Source: JAVWJP01 sp036638975 (lineage in GTDB: Bacteria; Bacillota; Clostridia; Oscillospirales; Ruminococcaceae). From it: DNA of 64,000 nt. The stretch lies in the NCBI GenBank assembly GCA_036638975.1, contig JAVWJP010000003.1:1-64000 (forward strand), in the 5' to 3' direction. Both the position numbers and the translations under genes were made by a program. Below, piece after piece: positions 25,155-34,000 of this stretch (within the stretch, counting starts at the first letter, position 1; the number at the start of each line of letters is the position of its first letter). Under the pieces are notes generated by a model. The model ran no database searches. It had not been told where the DNA came from and was given only the letters and a program-made list of their open reading frames with translations.

Positions 25155-26162
25155 TTACTGCTTTGCGTTTTCTTCGTTTGCTATTTTTACAGCGGCATCA
25201 AGCGTTGCCTGTGCGTCCTGCGGTGTTTCCACAGGCGCTGTTGTTTGCTCTGCCGCGCTTACCGCTGCGTCCGCCGTGCCGTCGTTTATGCTTGGCGGAG
25301 TAACTATATCGGAAGAATTGCTCTTGTCGTCAAAGAAATCTACATTAAGGGTTTTATTAAGCACATCAAGCATTTGCTGTGCATCTGTCGTGTCAAACTC
25401 GTTTCCCAGTATCATTATATCAACACGTCTGTTTTTTGCGCGTCCCTCAGGGGTATCGTTAGAAGCTATTGGGTAGTTTTTGCCGTAGCCCTGTGTCATC
25501 AATTTAGCGGGTTTAATGCCCGCTTTTTCAAAATTTGACGCTACGCGGCAGGCGCGCAAGGTAGAAAGATCCCAGTCATTCACCATATAATTATCGTTGC
25601 CCGGTACTGCTGCGGTGTGCCCGTTAATACGTATAAATAATATTTTATCTTCTACATTTTTAAAGCACTCACCCATAAATTTAAGCACAGGGTAACTGGT
25701 CTGACGCAAAATAGAACTATCACCGTCAAAGAAAATATTGTTGTCAAAGCGCAGATAAACACTGTTTACGCCTTTTTCTACTTTAACTTGCCCTGTCATA
25801 TTATTACTCTCAACATATGCCTTTAAGTACTGAAAAAGCTCTTCAAGGTCTATAGGCTTAGGGTCTGCCAGCTCTTCTTCGCCTATTTTTATCTCGCCCT
25901 CTGTTGTACCTGTAGGCGGGGCAGCCTGGTCACCCTCACCGGGCAAGGCAATTTGCGCTGTGTCAGCGGCGGGCGCGGCATTAGAAAAAGCCCTTACGAG
26001 TATAGAAAATTTTTCGGCATCAACCGTAGATGAAGCAAAAAGCAGCACAAAAAAGGTGAGAAGCAGTGTGACCATGTCGCCGTAGGTGTCCATCCAGCTA
26101 TAACCGCCGCCTTCATCGCTGCGTTTTTTTTTCGCCAATTCTGCCTCGCCCCCTTTCGCCAT
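25155..26162 (-). CDS. motB: Flagellar stator protein MotB
   Basis: MotB anchors the stator to peptidoglycan and carries the ion-binding Asp. The 335-residue product has a short cytoplasmic tail, one membrane helix with that Asp (TYGDMVTLLLTFFVLLF, Asp near 29), a linker, and an OmpA-like domain (INGHTAAV, DLSTLRACRV, YGKNYPIASND, RAKNRRVDIMI). A 70-residue Ala/Thr/Asp-rich tail follows the OmpA domain. The ion used, H+ or Na+, cannot be told from this sequence. Confidence 0.95.
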   Translation of the reverse strand: MAKGGEAELAKKKRSDEGGGYSWMDTYGDMVTLLLTFFVLLFASSTVDAEKFSILVRAFSNAAPAADTAQIALPGEGDQAAPPTGTTEGEIKIGEEELADPKPIDLEELFQYLKAYVESNNMTGQVKVEKGVNSVYLRFDNNIFFDGDSSILRQTSYPVLKFMGECFKNVEDKILFIRINGHTAAVPGNDNYMVNDWDLSTLRACRVASNFEKAGIKPAKLMTQGYGKNYPIASNDTPEGRAKNRRVDIMILGNEFDTTDAQQMLDVLNKTLNVDFFDDKSNSSDIVTPPSINDGTADAAVSAAEQTTAPVETPQDAQATLDAAVKIANEENAKQ

Positions 26163-26193
26163 GCTGTCGGATAATATTTTTGTTTGTTACAAA

Positions 26194-27111
26194 TTATTCG
26201 TCCTCTGCAGGTGCTTCCTTGCCTTTTTTACCTTTTTTGCCTTTTTTAGACTTTGTTGCTATTACAAGCTTTTGCAGCTTTTCTTCTATAAACTTTGGGT
26301 TTTCACCCGCTTGAATAGCCTCTACGCCCTCGCATATAAGCACCTTGCATAAAAATTCTTCATCGTGGCGTGTTTTAAGCTTGTTTGAAATAGGTGAGAA
26401 AAAAAGGTTTGCAAGCATACTGCCGTACAGTGTTGTAAGAAGTGCCACAGCCATATTCGGGCCCAGTGTAGACGGGTCGTCCAGCTTGCCTAACATATTT
26501 ATAAGCCCTATAAGTGTACCTATCATACCAAAGCCCGGTGCAAATGCGCCGCCCTTGTCGTAAAAAGCCCTGTCGTTTGCATGGCGCTCGTCCATATGGT
26601 CAAGCTCTACCTCCAAAAGGTCGTGCACCTTCTCGGGCTCTACCGAGTCTACTACAAGCATAAGGCTGCTTTTTAAAAAAGCGTCCTCTGTTTCGTTAAG
26701 CTTGTCCTCCAGCGAAAGCAAGCCCTTCATACGTGCTTCTTTAGCAAACATTACTATTTGGTCTATGTAGCTTTGAGAATCATACTTTGTGGGCAAAATA
26801 GCTATTTTAAGGTGCTTTCCTATTTTACCAAATGATGATATTGGGAACGCAACCATAAGAGCCGCACAGGTACCGCCTATTGTAATTGCAACAGATGGGT
26901 AATCTATAAACGAAAGTATCTTGCCTAAATCAACAGCTTTATATTCTGCCATTGCCTTTGCGTTTTCTTCGGGTGTTCCGTTTTGCTTGGGCGGCATAGA
27001 AAAAACTATGCCGAAGATTATAAGCCCTATACCGATAACCCAACCCAAAATAGTCATAACATCAAGGCTTGTCATTTTGCCGCTCTTGCTTTTTCCTTTA
27101 CTCTTCGCCAT
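26194..27111 (-). CDS. motA: Flagellar stator protein MotA
   Basis: The 305-residue product has four membrane helices: VMTILGWVIGIGLIIFGIVF, PSVAITIGGTCAALMVAFPI and a C-terminal pair around PGFGMIGTLIGLINML and NMAVALLTTLYGSMLANLFF. A large cytoplasmic loop carries the charged residues that touch FliG. I start at the ATG at 27111, MAKSKGKSKSG, which has GGAGG 9 nt upstream; an earlier in-frame ATG would overlap flbD heavily. Both ends are rich in Lys and Gly. It overlaps flbD by 14 nt. Confidence 0.95.
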   Translation of the reverse strand: MAKSKGKSKSGKMTSLDVMTILGWVIGIGLIIFGIVFSMPPKQNGTPEENAKAMAEYKAVDLGKILSFIDYPSVAITIGGTCAALMVAFPISSFGKIGKHLKIAILPTKYDSQSYIDQIVMFAKEARMKGLLSLEDKLNETEDAFLKSSLMLVVDSVEPEKVHDLLEVELDHMDERHANDRAFYDKGGAFAPGFGMIGTLIGLINMLGKLDDPSTLGPNMAVALLTTLYGSMLANLFFSPISNKLKTRHDEEFLCKVLICEGVEAIQAGENPKFIEEKLQKLVIATKSKKGKKGKKGKEAPAEDE

Positions 27112-27313
27112 GAGAACCCTCCTCAATGCGACCCGAATAAATTCGTTGTTTGTAAGCAACCGCGCGGTTTATTACGTCCTCCATGCTCTCTTTTACTATG
27201 TAAAGGTTGCCATTTGTTAAGTGGATAGTGGTGTCGGGGTTTTCAAACACCGTTTCTATTAAGTCGCAGTTAAGCACAAACTCAACATCGTTTAGCTTTG
27301 TTAAAATAATCAT
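27098..27313 (-). CDS. flbD: Flagellar protein FlbD
   Basis: A 71-residue protein beginning MIILTKLNDVEFVLNCDLIE, then TVFENPDTTIHLTNG and YIVKESMEDVINRAVAYK, the FlbD family pattern. The role is not well known; it is conserved between flgE and motA. I start at 27313, with GGGA upstream; the open frame extends 13 codons further but without family similarity. The 14-nt overlap with motA suggests coupling. Confidence 0.92.
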   Translation of the reverse strand: MIILTKLNDVEFVLNCDLIETVFENPDTTIHLTNGNLYIVKESMEDVINRAVAYKQRIYSGRIEEGSHGEE

Positions 27314-27340
27314 AGCTATCGTCCCTTTCGTGTTTGCTGT

Positions 27341-27415
27341 TGCCACAGGCAAAAGGAGAAAAACGCTTCTTCTTTTGCCTGTGGCAGCAGCCTTTTTACG
27401 GGCTGCCGCCGTTTT
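27341..27415 (-). promoter_or_regulatory. Tandem RNA hairpins between flgE and flbD
   Basis: On the - strand a GGCGGCAGCC/GGCTGCTGCC stem is followed by a perfect 15-bp stem (arms 27341-27355 and 27372-27386) that partly shares bases with it. No T-tract follows. These hairpins may mark mRNA processing or differential expression of hook and downstream genes. Confidence 0.6.
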
Positions 27416-27425
27416 TAGCTTAAAT

Positions 27426-29198
27426 TTAACGTTTTAAGTTTACAAGCTCCTCCAGCATGGTGTCAGAAACGGTTATCATACGCGAGTTCGCCTGAAATCC
27501 TCTCTGAGTTGTAATCATATCTGAAAACTCACGAGATAGATCCACATTAGAAAGCTCCAGCGAGCCTGTTGCCAAAGCGCCCGCTCCGTCCGAGCCGGGC
27601 TGTGCCTTAGTTATGTGTCCGCTGTTTGCAGTGGGGCTAAAGTAGCTGCCGCCCACCTGCAAAAGCCCCTGTGGGTTTGCAAAAACGCCTATATCTATGC
27701 GCCCTACAACTATGTTGCCATGTACAGCGTGCTGTGCAGTTATAACGCCGTCCGGGCCTATGCTTATACCCGTCAGGTTAGAAACGTCCTGCGGACCGCC
27801 CACAGTGCCGCCGGTAAGTACAAACTTTTTGCTGCCCAGCCCCAAAGCGTTAGAGAGTGTTGCAGGGCTTGCTTTTACAGTCGAAGCCGCAAAAGCGTCT
27901 GTAAGTTCTTTTGGCAATGCCTTTACAGCATTAAGCGATGCAACTGCCCCCGCAGGGTCGGCTCCGTCTGTTCTATCCGTCGCAACATCATTAAGTGCCT
28001 TGTAACTGGGGCGCTCAAACTCTATGTAGTCGTCTGCATTAATAATATTACCTGTTGCATCAACTTGCGAAAGCTTCATGGTTCCGCTGTCACCGCGTGA
28101 TGAATCTATTTTGCCTGAGTAAGCCTTGCCGCCTATAGTCGCGGTTACAGTCCAAAAGCCCGGTACAGGCGGAGTAGCAGGTGTTGCAGGCGTAAAAGCA
28201 CAATCAAACTTAGTAAAATTACCCTCTACAGGCGGGTTTGCGGTACTGCCCGCAGTGTATTTGTCGCCTGTAACTCCGTTTGCCTTAAACCCACCCCAAA
28301 CTGTTGGTGTTGCTTTGGGCCAGCCTGTAATTTTACCGGACTTAACAGCGTAGTCGCTGCTGCAAATTTCTTCGCCTGTAAGACCTTTATTTGGGTTGTT
28401 TGTTTTAAATGCCTCTTTAGGCTCTAGGCTAAAGGTAAAGTTACCGGCGGGGTGCGGCTTGCCGTTTGTTGCCATAGTGGTTTTTGTTATGGCATCGTTT
28501 ATAGCCTGTGTAAGGTCAGCTTCGCTTTTAAAAATCTCTTTGGGGTTAAGCTTAATGGTTATACCGTTTGCGCCAACCTCGGCAGTGGCTTTTATGCCAT
28601 CTGTCATTTTTTGCCCCGCCTCTATGGTAAAGCCGACGTTGCCGTCCTTTATTGTGTTTGTCGCGTTAATTTTAAACTTAACGTCGTTTAAGGTGTCCTC
28701 CGATTTCGCCGCAGTGGGCGGAACAGATGGCACCTGAATCTGAATTTTTTCGCTGCTTGAGGGCTTGCCCATAGGGTTACCCGAAACACCCAAAACAAAG
28801 TTGCGCTGTGCATCAACCAAATTTCCGGCAGAATCGAATTTAAGCTGCCCCGCACGCGTATAAAATATATTACCGTCTTGGTCTTGTACCTGAAAAAAGC
28901 CTTCGCCGTCTATGCCTAAATCCATAGAGTTGTCTGTCATTGTAAAGGACGAGCCGCCCATAAGTACATCTACACTGGCAAGCTGTGCGCCGTAACCAAC
29001 CTGGCTTGGGTCGCCGCCGCCTGCGCCGCCTGTTGCGCCCGAGGCATTTTTTAGTGTCTGATAATATACATCGCGGAAGGTTGCGCGGCTTCCTTTAAAA
29101 CCGTAAGTGTTTACGTTGGCTATGTTGTTTCCTATAACGTCCATACGTGCCTGATGCGCTTTCATGCCGGATACGCCTGAATACATACTTCTAACCAT
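27426..29198 (-). CDS. flgE: Flagellar hook protein FlgE
   Basis: A 590-residue hook protein. The N-terminal motif SMYSGVSGMKAHQARMDVIG, then NNIANVNTYGFKGSR, and the C-terminal SNVDLSREFSDMITTQRGFQ are the paired helices of the hook core. The centre (about 170-460) is a variable, Pro/Gly/Thr-rich surface region, longer than in Bacillus FlgE (about 260 residues). I start at ATG 29198, with AAGGAG upstream. It follows flgD and the TIGR02530 gene, the order seen in clostridia. Confidence 0.94.
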   Translation of the reverse strand: MVRSMYSGVSGMKAHQARMDVIGNNIANVNTYGFKGSRATFRDVYYQTLKNASGATGGAGGGDPSQVGYGAQLASVDVLMGGSSFTMTDNSMDLGIDGEGFFQVQDQDGNIFYTRAGQLKFDSAGNLVDAQRNFVLGVSGNPMGKPSSSEKIQIQVPSVPPTAAKSEDTLNDVKFKINATNTIKDGNVGFTIEAGQKMTDGIKATAEVGANGITIKLNPKEIFKSEADLTQAINDAITKTTMATNGKPHPAGNFTFSLEPKEAFKTNNPNKGLTGEEICSSDYAVKSGKITGWPKATPTVWGGFKANGVTGDKYTAGSTANPPVEGNFTKFDCAFTPATPATPPVPGFWTVTATIGGKAYSGKIDSSRGDSGTMKLSQVDATGNIINADDYIEFERPSYKALNDVATDRTDGADPAGAVASLNAVKALPKELTDAFAASTVKASPATLSNALGLGSKKFVLTGGTVGGPQDVSNLTGISIGPDGVITAQHAVHGNIVVGRIDIGVFANPQGLLQVGGSYFSPTANSGHITKAQPGSDGAGALATGSLELSNVDLSREFSDMITTQRGFQANSRMITVSDTMLEELVNLKR

Positions 29199-29278
29199 TA
29201 ATAATACGCTCCTTCTTATAGGTACCATGTAGAACCCGTCAGTCAGTCGGGGTTCAGGTTAGCCTCCAAAAGGGCCAG

Positions 29279-29680
29279 CTAAATAATTATAGTACCGTCT
29301 ATATTTGTAAATATATTTCCTTTTAGGTTTTCGCTGTCTACCGTGGTAATTACCTTGCTGTTTTTAACATTAACAATAAACGCAGTTTTGTCTATGAGTA
29401 TAAGGGTATCGTTTAAGCCTTTTTCTTGTGCCATGCGAACTCCCTCGTTAAGGCGCGACATATTGCTCTCTGATACCTCTATTCCGCGTTCTACTACCCG
29501 CGAAACCGCGTGCTTAGAAAACTCGACACCGCTTTGCTGTGCAAGACGTGCCTGTAAAATGTCTTTAAATGACTGCCCGCCTTCTTCGGTTTTGGGGGCT
29601 TGCTGTTGCGTTTTTACAGGTGCTGTGATGTTGCCTGTAACTATCGGTGCAGAAAACCTATTTAAGAAAATTTCGCTCAT
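29279..29680 (-). CDS. Flagellar operon protein, TIGR02530 family
   Basis: The 133-residue product contains the conserved segment FSKHAVSRVVERGIEVSES, GLNDTLILIDKTAFIVNVKN and a C-terminal TNIDGTIII. This is the pattern of the small protein found between flgD and flgE in many Firmicutes. Its role is not established; hook assembly is likely from position. Confidence 0.88.
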   Translation of the reverse strand: MSEIFLNRFSAPIVTGNITAPVKTQQQAPKTEEGGQSFKDILQARLAQQSGVEFSKHAVSRVVERGIEVSESNMSRLNEGVRMAQEKGLNDTLILIDKTAFIVNVKNSKVITTVDSENLKGNIFTNIDGTIII

Positions 29681-29700
29681 TTGGTTTTACACTCCTTTTG

Positions 29701-30492
29701 TTACTCGTCTGCATTTTTGGTGGTGATGACGCGCTTTTGATAAACCGCTTCTTTGCCGTTTTGGTTTTTTACAACTACGTTTACAAAATACGTTTTGCCC
29801 GGCTCTAAGCCTTTTATGGTGGCCTCTAAAGTACCTGTGCTCTCTGCATCGCCGACTAAGATACCTTTTTTAACTTCCGACACAGTGTCGAACTTTTCGT
29901 CCTCAGAATAATATACGCTGTACATCATGCCTTTTTGTGCCGCCGCATCGCTTACAGCAGGCTCCCAACGGAACTTAGCCTCATTTTTTCTTACCCATTC
30001 CAGCAATACGGTTTTTTTAGAAACATCTTTAAATTCGCTATCTGCCTTTGCCGTTGTGTCATTAATCTCCATTATCTGGTTTAGGTTATAGCCCTGTCCG
30101 TCCACAAATATCATAAACTCTTTGTTAGAAAGTGCTACTTTTTCAACAGGACCCGTAACCGCCTTCATATTGCCGCCCAAGGTTAATGTTGCCGCAGTAA
30201 CTTCTTTGCCCACCAACGACATAACGTAATTAGACTTTGAATAATAGGCTAAATCTTGCATTTGCTGCATAGATGCAAACTGTGCAAGCTGTGTTACATA
30301 CTGTGCATCATCTACCGGGTTTGTAAAGTCCTGGTTTTTAAGCTGTGCAATCATAAGCTGTAAAAAGTTGTCAACCGAAACCTGTTTTGATGCTTCGTCT
30401 TCGTACGGCGTATTTATAACCTTTCCGCCTGTGGGGGCGTTTACTGCCTTCCCGCCTGTGGGCGTGTAGCCTGTTACGCCAATATTACTCAT
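29701..30492 (-). CDS. flgD: Flagellar hook cap protein FlgD with FN3-like extension
   Basis: FlgD caps the growing hook. The conserved N-terminal part reads NFLQLMIAQLKNQDFTNPVD and YVTQLAQFASMQQMQDL. A beta region follows (about 105-165). The last 95 residues look like a fibronectin type III domain: FRWEPAVSD, MYSVYYSE, GLEPGKTYFVNVVVKN. Total 263 residues, longer than the roughly 140 of Bacillus FlgD. The extension could alter cap or hook surface contacts. Ribosome site AGGAG. Confidence 0.92.
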   Translation of the reverse strand: MSNIGVTGYTPTGGKAVNAPTGGKVINTPYEDEASKQVSVDNFLQLMIAQLKNQDFTNPVDDAQYVTQLAQFASMQQMQDLAYYSKSNYVMSLVGKEVTAATLTLGGNMKAVTGPVEKVALSNKEFMIFVDGQGYNLNQIMEINDTTAKADSEFKDVSKKTVLLEWVRKNEAKFRWEPAVSDAAAQKGMMYSVYYSEDEKFDTVSEVKKGILVGDAESTGTLEATIKGLEPGKTYFVNVVVKNQNGKEAVYQKRVITTKNADE

Positions 30493-30510
30493 GTGCTTTA
30501 TCTCCTTTCT

Positions 30511-32124
30511 TTAGATGTAGGTATCAAGACCCTGCTGTGCTTTAGAAAGCTGCTGTACGGTCTGTGCCTCGTCGTCGGTATCGGTCTGTGTGCCATAGCT
30601 GTAGCCGTACCCCGCAAAATGCCTTTGCTGTTGTTCTTGCGGTGCGTTAAAGTTTTGCTGTGCACCAAACTGGCTTTGCTGCTGTGCGTTAAAATGCCCT
30701 GCATCACGGCTTACGACTGCTTCTACTTCTACACCCATAGGGCGCATTACCTCGCGTAGCCCTGCCAGCTCTGCCGACAACAGTTTTTGTGTCTGCGTGT
30801 TTGCCGCCGTTATACTAAGTGACATTCCCCCGCTTAGCTCTGTAAGCTTTACGGTAATTTCGCCCAGACCCTCTGGCTTTAACTTAATGATAAACTCGTT
30901 TTTGCCTTTTTGCAAGCCATCTGCAACACCTGTTTTAACTTGTGCCAAAAGCTCCTCGGTAGTTATAAGCTTTTCTGTGCTTACAGCCTCGGCTTCTTTT
31001 GCGCCCTGCTGTGCATTAAGCTGTGCCATGCCTTGCAGTTCTTTACTTAAGGTAAGCTTTTTTTCTTGCGGCTCGGCTGTGTTAAGCTTTTGCTTTGCTT
31101 CACCGTCCTGCGGGGCTTCATCGGCATCTTGCTCGCTTCCGCCTGTAGCGGCTTTTGCTTTAAGCATTTTTTGTGCCTGCATTACCGCCTGCCCAAACTT
31201 CATGCTTGCATCGGGCTCGCTCTGCGGCTTTGCCTGTGCCTTGTCTGTACCCGCGTCGGTTTTTGCTACAGAGGTTTTTTGCACGCTTACAGCGCTATTT
31301 TGCGCTGCCGCATTTGGCATTTGCTCTTGCTTTACGGCTTCGTTTTGCAAAATTTGCGCCTGTGTCTGCTGTGTAACAGCCGCTTTACCTTGCTGTGCTG
31401 CTGCCATTGCAGCTTGTTCTGTGCCCGCTTCAAGCAGCCTTTCTTCATTTGCAAAAGTGTTTTTCTGTTGCGGCTCTGCATTTTGCTGTGGTACTGCCGT
31501 TACAGCTTGTGCTGTATTTTCTGCAAACAGACTTTCTTCATTAGCAAAAATGTTTTTCTGCTGCTCCTGCGGTAGCTCTTGCCCTATAGCTGCCTGCTGC
31601 TGTGCCACTACCCGCTGTTGTACCGTAAGCATAAGCTCCGCTTGCTCGGGTGTAAGCTGCGGTGTACCCGCTCCGCCGATATCCTGTGGTATTTCGGCAT
31701 TTATGCCGCCCTGCTGCATTGTACCCATTGCTTCCTGCATAGCTGCTATATCGGCACCGGTGGGCAAGCCTGCCTTTTGCAGTGCCGCGTCCATAATCTG
31801 CTCTGCCATAAGGCTTATGTCAGTAAGCTCGGGCTGTGCCGACGACAACATCTCTGCCATCATCTGCATTCCCATTCCGGCAGCGTTTTCGTTCATCTTG
31901 GCTTCCATTTGCTTTATCATGTCAAGCTGTTCGTTTAGCTGCTGCACTGTAGCATTTTCGTCAAGCTCTCCGTTTTGCAGCATCTGCTTCATCATGTCCA
32001 AAAAGCTTGCGTTTTTGCCTGTACCCAAAGCAGCCTTGCTGTCTGCCGCAATGCGTACCCCGCCGTTGTTTGCCGCCTGCGGAACTGCCATTTGCTGTAC
32101 CGCCGCTGTTTGTACTGCCTCCAT
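30511..32124 (-). CDS. fliK: Hook-length control protein FliK
   Basis: The 537-residue protein is rich in Gln and Ala over residues 1-380, as expected for the ruler part. The C-terminal domain (about 395-480) has the FliK pattern KNEFIIKLKPEGLGEITVKL, LSGGMSLSITAANTQT and LLSAELAGLREVMRPMGVEV. FliK sets hook length and switches FlhB to filament export. I prefer the ATG at 32124, correctly spaced from GAGGTGA, over a GTG inside that site. Next gene is flgD, as usual. Confidence 0.93.
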   Translation of the reverse strand: MEAVQTAAVQQMAVPQAANNGGVRIAADSKAALGTGKNASFLDMMKQMLQNGELDENATVQQLNEQLDMIKQMEAKMNENAAGMGMQMMAEMLSSAQPELTDISLMAEQIMDAALQKAGLPTGADIAAMQEAMGTMQQGGINAEIPQDIGGAGTPQLTPEQAELMLTVQQRVVAQQQAAIGQELPQEQQKNIFANEESLFAENTAQAVTAVPQQNAEPQQKNTFANEERLLEAGTEQAAMAAAQQGKAAVTQQTQAQILQNEAVKQEQMPNAAAQNSAVSVQKTSVAKTDAGTDKAQAKPQSEPDASMKFGQAVMQAQKMLKAKAATGGSEQDADEAPQDGEAKQKLNTAEPQEKKLTLSKELQGMAQLNAQQGAKEAEAVSTEKLITTEELLAQVKTGVADGLQKGKNEFIIKLKPEGLGEITVKLTELSGGMSLSITAANTQTQKLLSAELAGLREVMRPMGVEVEAVVSRDAGHFNAQQQSQFGAQQNFNAPQEQQQRHFAGYGYSYGTQTDTDDEAQTVQQLSKAQQGLDTYI

Positions 32125-32197
32125 TCTTTGTTTCACCTCGCTTTCTCTTTAGCACCGCTTTTGCAGTGTAGGTGAGCACGGTGCTTAAATATATATG

Positions 32198-32653
32198 TCA
32201 AGATTGAGTAGGGTTTTCGGCTGCATATTTAGAGCTTATAAGCTCGCCTATGCGCACTTCCTCCTCTTTCTGAACACCGTAGTTATATTCCTCAAGCTGT
32301 TTTTCGCGCAATTTTTCTAAACCCGAAACCTCCTGAGAAAGTGCCACAACCACCTTGCGCTGCTCCTCGACAAGCGCTGTTAAATTGGCAAGGTCTGTTT
32401 GCAGCTGTTCTATAAGCTTTCTTGCGTTTTCGGCATGAAATTCAAAGGTTTTAAGCTCCATTGCCGTTGTGCCCAGCATTGCTTTTTGCTTCATATCTGC
32501 TTCAAGCTCAAGCATTTGTTTTTCGTTGCGCTCAATCTGCTGTTCCATAGAGGTCTGCGTTGCCCTAAGCTGTAACAAAGTGTTTTTTTCCTTGTCAAGC
32601 AAAGCGTCCTTGTAGTGCATCATGCTTTCCAACGAAAACTTAAATTTTTTCAT
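32198..32653 (-). CDS. fliJ: Flagellar export chaperone FliJ
   Basis: A 151-residue coiled-coil protein: FSLESMMHYKDALLDKEKNT, long heptad-like stretches and many Gln, Glu, Leu and Lys. FliJ is the central stalk of the flagellar export ATPase. It starts 12 nt from fliI and precedes fliK, the conserved order. Confidence 0.92.
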   Translation of the reverse strand: MKKFKFSLESMMHYKDALLDKEKNTLLQLRATQTSMEQQIERNEKQMLELEADMKQKAMLGTTAMELKTFEFHAENARKLIEQLQTDLANLTALVEEQRKVVVALSQEVSGLEKLREKQLEEYNYGVQKEEEVRIGELISSKYAAENPTQS

Positions 32654-32664
32654 CTTTTGTCACC

Positions 32665-33969
32665 TTAGCTTAATATTTGTTCCATGAGCTTCACAGTGTC
32701 CTCATACTCCACTTTTTCGTCCACTCGCTGTGCCAAAAACTCGTTTATACGCTCTATATGTGAAATCGCCTCGTCAAGCTCGGGGTTTGTACCCGCCTTG
32801 TAGGCACCTATGGAGATAAGGTCTTGGTTCTGTTCGTAAACCGACATCATATTGCGCAGCTTTGCCGCCGAGTTTTTTTGCCCCTTGTCAACAATATCGT
32901 TCATAAGACGGCTTATACTGCCCAAAACGTCTATAGCGGGGTAGCGGTTTTTTACGGCGATTTTGCGTGAAAGCATTATATGACCGTCTACTATGCTTCG
33001 CACCGTGTCAGATATTGGCTCGTTGGTATCGTCACCCTCTACAAGCACCGTATATATACCCGTGATAGAGCCTGTTTGAAAGTTGCCGGAGCGCTCTAGC
33101 AGCTTTGGCAGTGCCGTATATATCGACGGCGTGTAGCCGCGGGCAACGGGCGGCTCGCCTATGCTTAAACCTATCTCGCGCTGTGCCATGCAAAAACGTG
33201 TTAAAGAATCCATCATAAGCAACACGTCCTTGCCTTGGTCGCGAAAATATTCGGCTATTGTTGTTGCGGTTAAAGCGCACTTAGAGCGCATCATTGCGGG
33301 CTGGTCAGAGGTGGCAACCACAAGCACCGAGCGTTTAAGCCCCTCCTCGCCCAAATCGCGCGTCATAAACTCGACAACCTCACGTCCGCGCTCGCCCACC
33401 AGTGCTATAACGTTGATATCAGCCTTTACGTTGCGCGCCAGCATACCCATAAGTGTACTTTTGCCAACGCCGCTCCCTGCAAATATCCCCATTCTTTGCC
33501 CTTTGCCTATAGTCATAAAGCCATCTATAGCTTTTATTCCCATTTGTATGGGTGTGTCAATTCTTGGTCTGTCCATAGGGTTTGAAGGCTCTCCGTTAAT
33601 GGAATACCGCCTGCCCTCCGGTATGGGCTCGCCGCCGTCTATGGCATTGCCCATGGCGTCCACCGTGCGCCCCATAAGCCCGTCGCTTACGTTTACCATA
33701 AGCTTTTCGCCTGTGTTCATTACGCTGCTGCCATAGCCTATGCCGTCCATGTCGTTATACGGCATTAAAAGCACCTTGTTCTCTTTAAAGCCCACAACCT
33801 CCGACAGCACTTCCTTGTCGGAATCCTGCTGCGTTATGCGGCAAACATCGCCTATGTTGCTTGAGGGACCCGTGGCCTCCACCGTCATGCCGACAATTTT
33901 ATCTATCTTGCCCATGTGCGTGTAAAGGTCGCTAAATTTAAGCACTCTGCGGCAGTCTGTTATGGTCAT
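32665..33969 (-). CDS. fliI: Flagellar export ATPase FliI
   Basis: FliI is the F1-beta-like ATPase of flagellar protein export. The 434-residue product has the Walker A loop GIFAGSGVGKSTLMG (near 165), VIALVGERGREV, Walker B VLLMMDSLTRF and the conserved VARGYTPSIYTALPKLLERS. I start at ATG 33969, MTITDCRRVL, which is 7 nt from GGGGGA; the ATG two codons earlier touches that site, and longer starts would overlap fliH. Length is standard. Confidence 0.97.
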   Translation of the reverse strand: MTITDCRRVLKFSDLYTHMGKIDKIVGMTVEATGPSSNIGDVCRITQQDSDKEVLSEVVGFKENKVLLMPYNDMDGIGYGSSVMNTGEKLMVNVSDGLMGRTVDAMGNAIDGGEPIPEGRRYSINGEPSNPMDRPRIDTPIQMGIKAIDGFMTIGKGQRMGIFAGSGVGKSTLMGMLARNVKADINVIALVGERGREVVEFMTRDLGEEGLKRSVLVVATSDQPAMMRSKCALTATTIAEYFRDQGKDVLLMMDSLTRFCMAQREIGLSIGEPPVARGYTPSIYTALPKLLERSGNFQTGSITGIYTVLVEGDDTNEPISDTVRSIVDGHIMLSRKIAVKNRYPAIDVLGSISRLMNDIVDKGQKNSAAKLRNMMSVYEQNQDLISIGAYKAGTNPELDEAISHIERINEFLAQRVDEKVEYEDTVKLMEQILS

Positions 33970-34000
33970 CGGCATTCCCCCTTTCGCTGTACGCTGTTTT

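Noticed and set aside
30797..32152. Long open frame on the + strand opposite fliK (about 450 codons)
   Set aside because: It is a shadow of the Gln/Ala-rich fliK code: the product is a Cys/Ala/Ser-rich run with no domain, and fliK on the other strand has clear family motifs and a good ribosome site.
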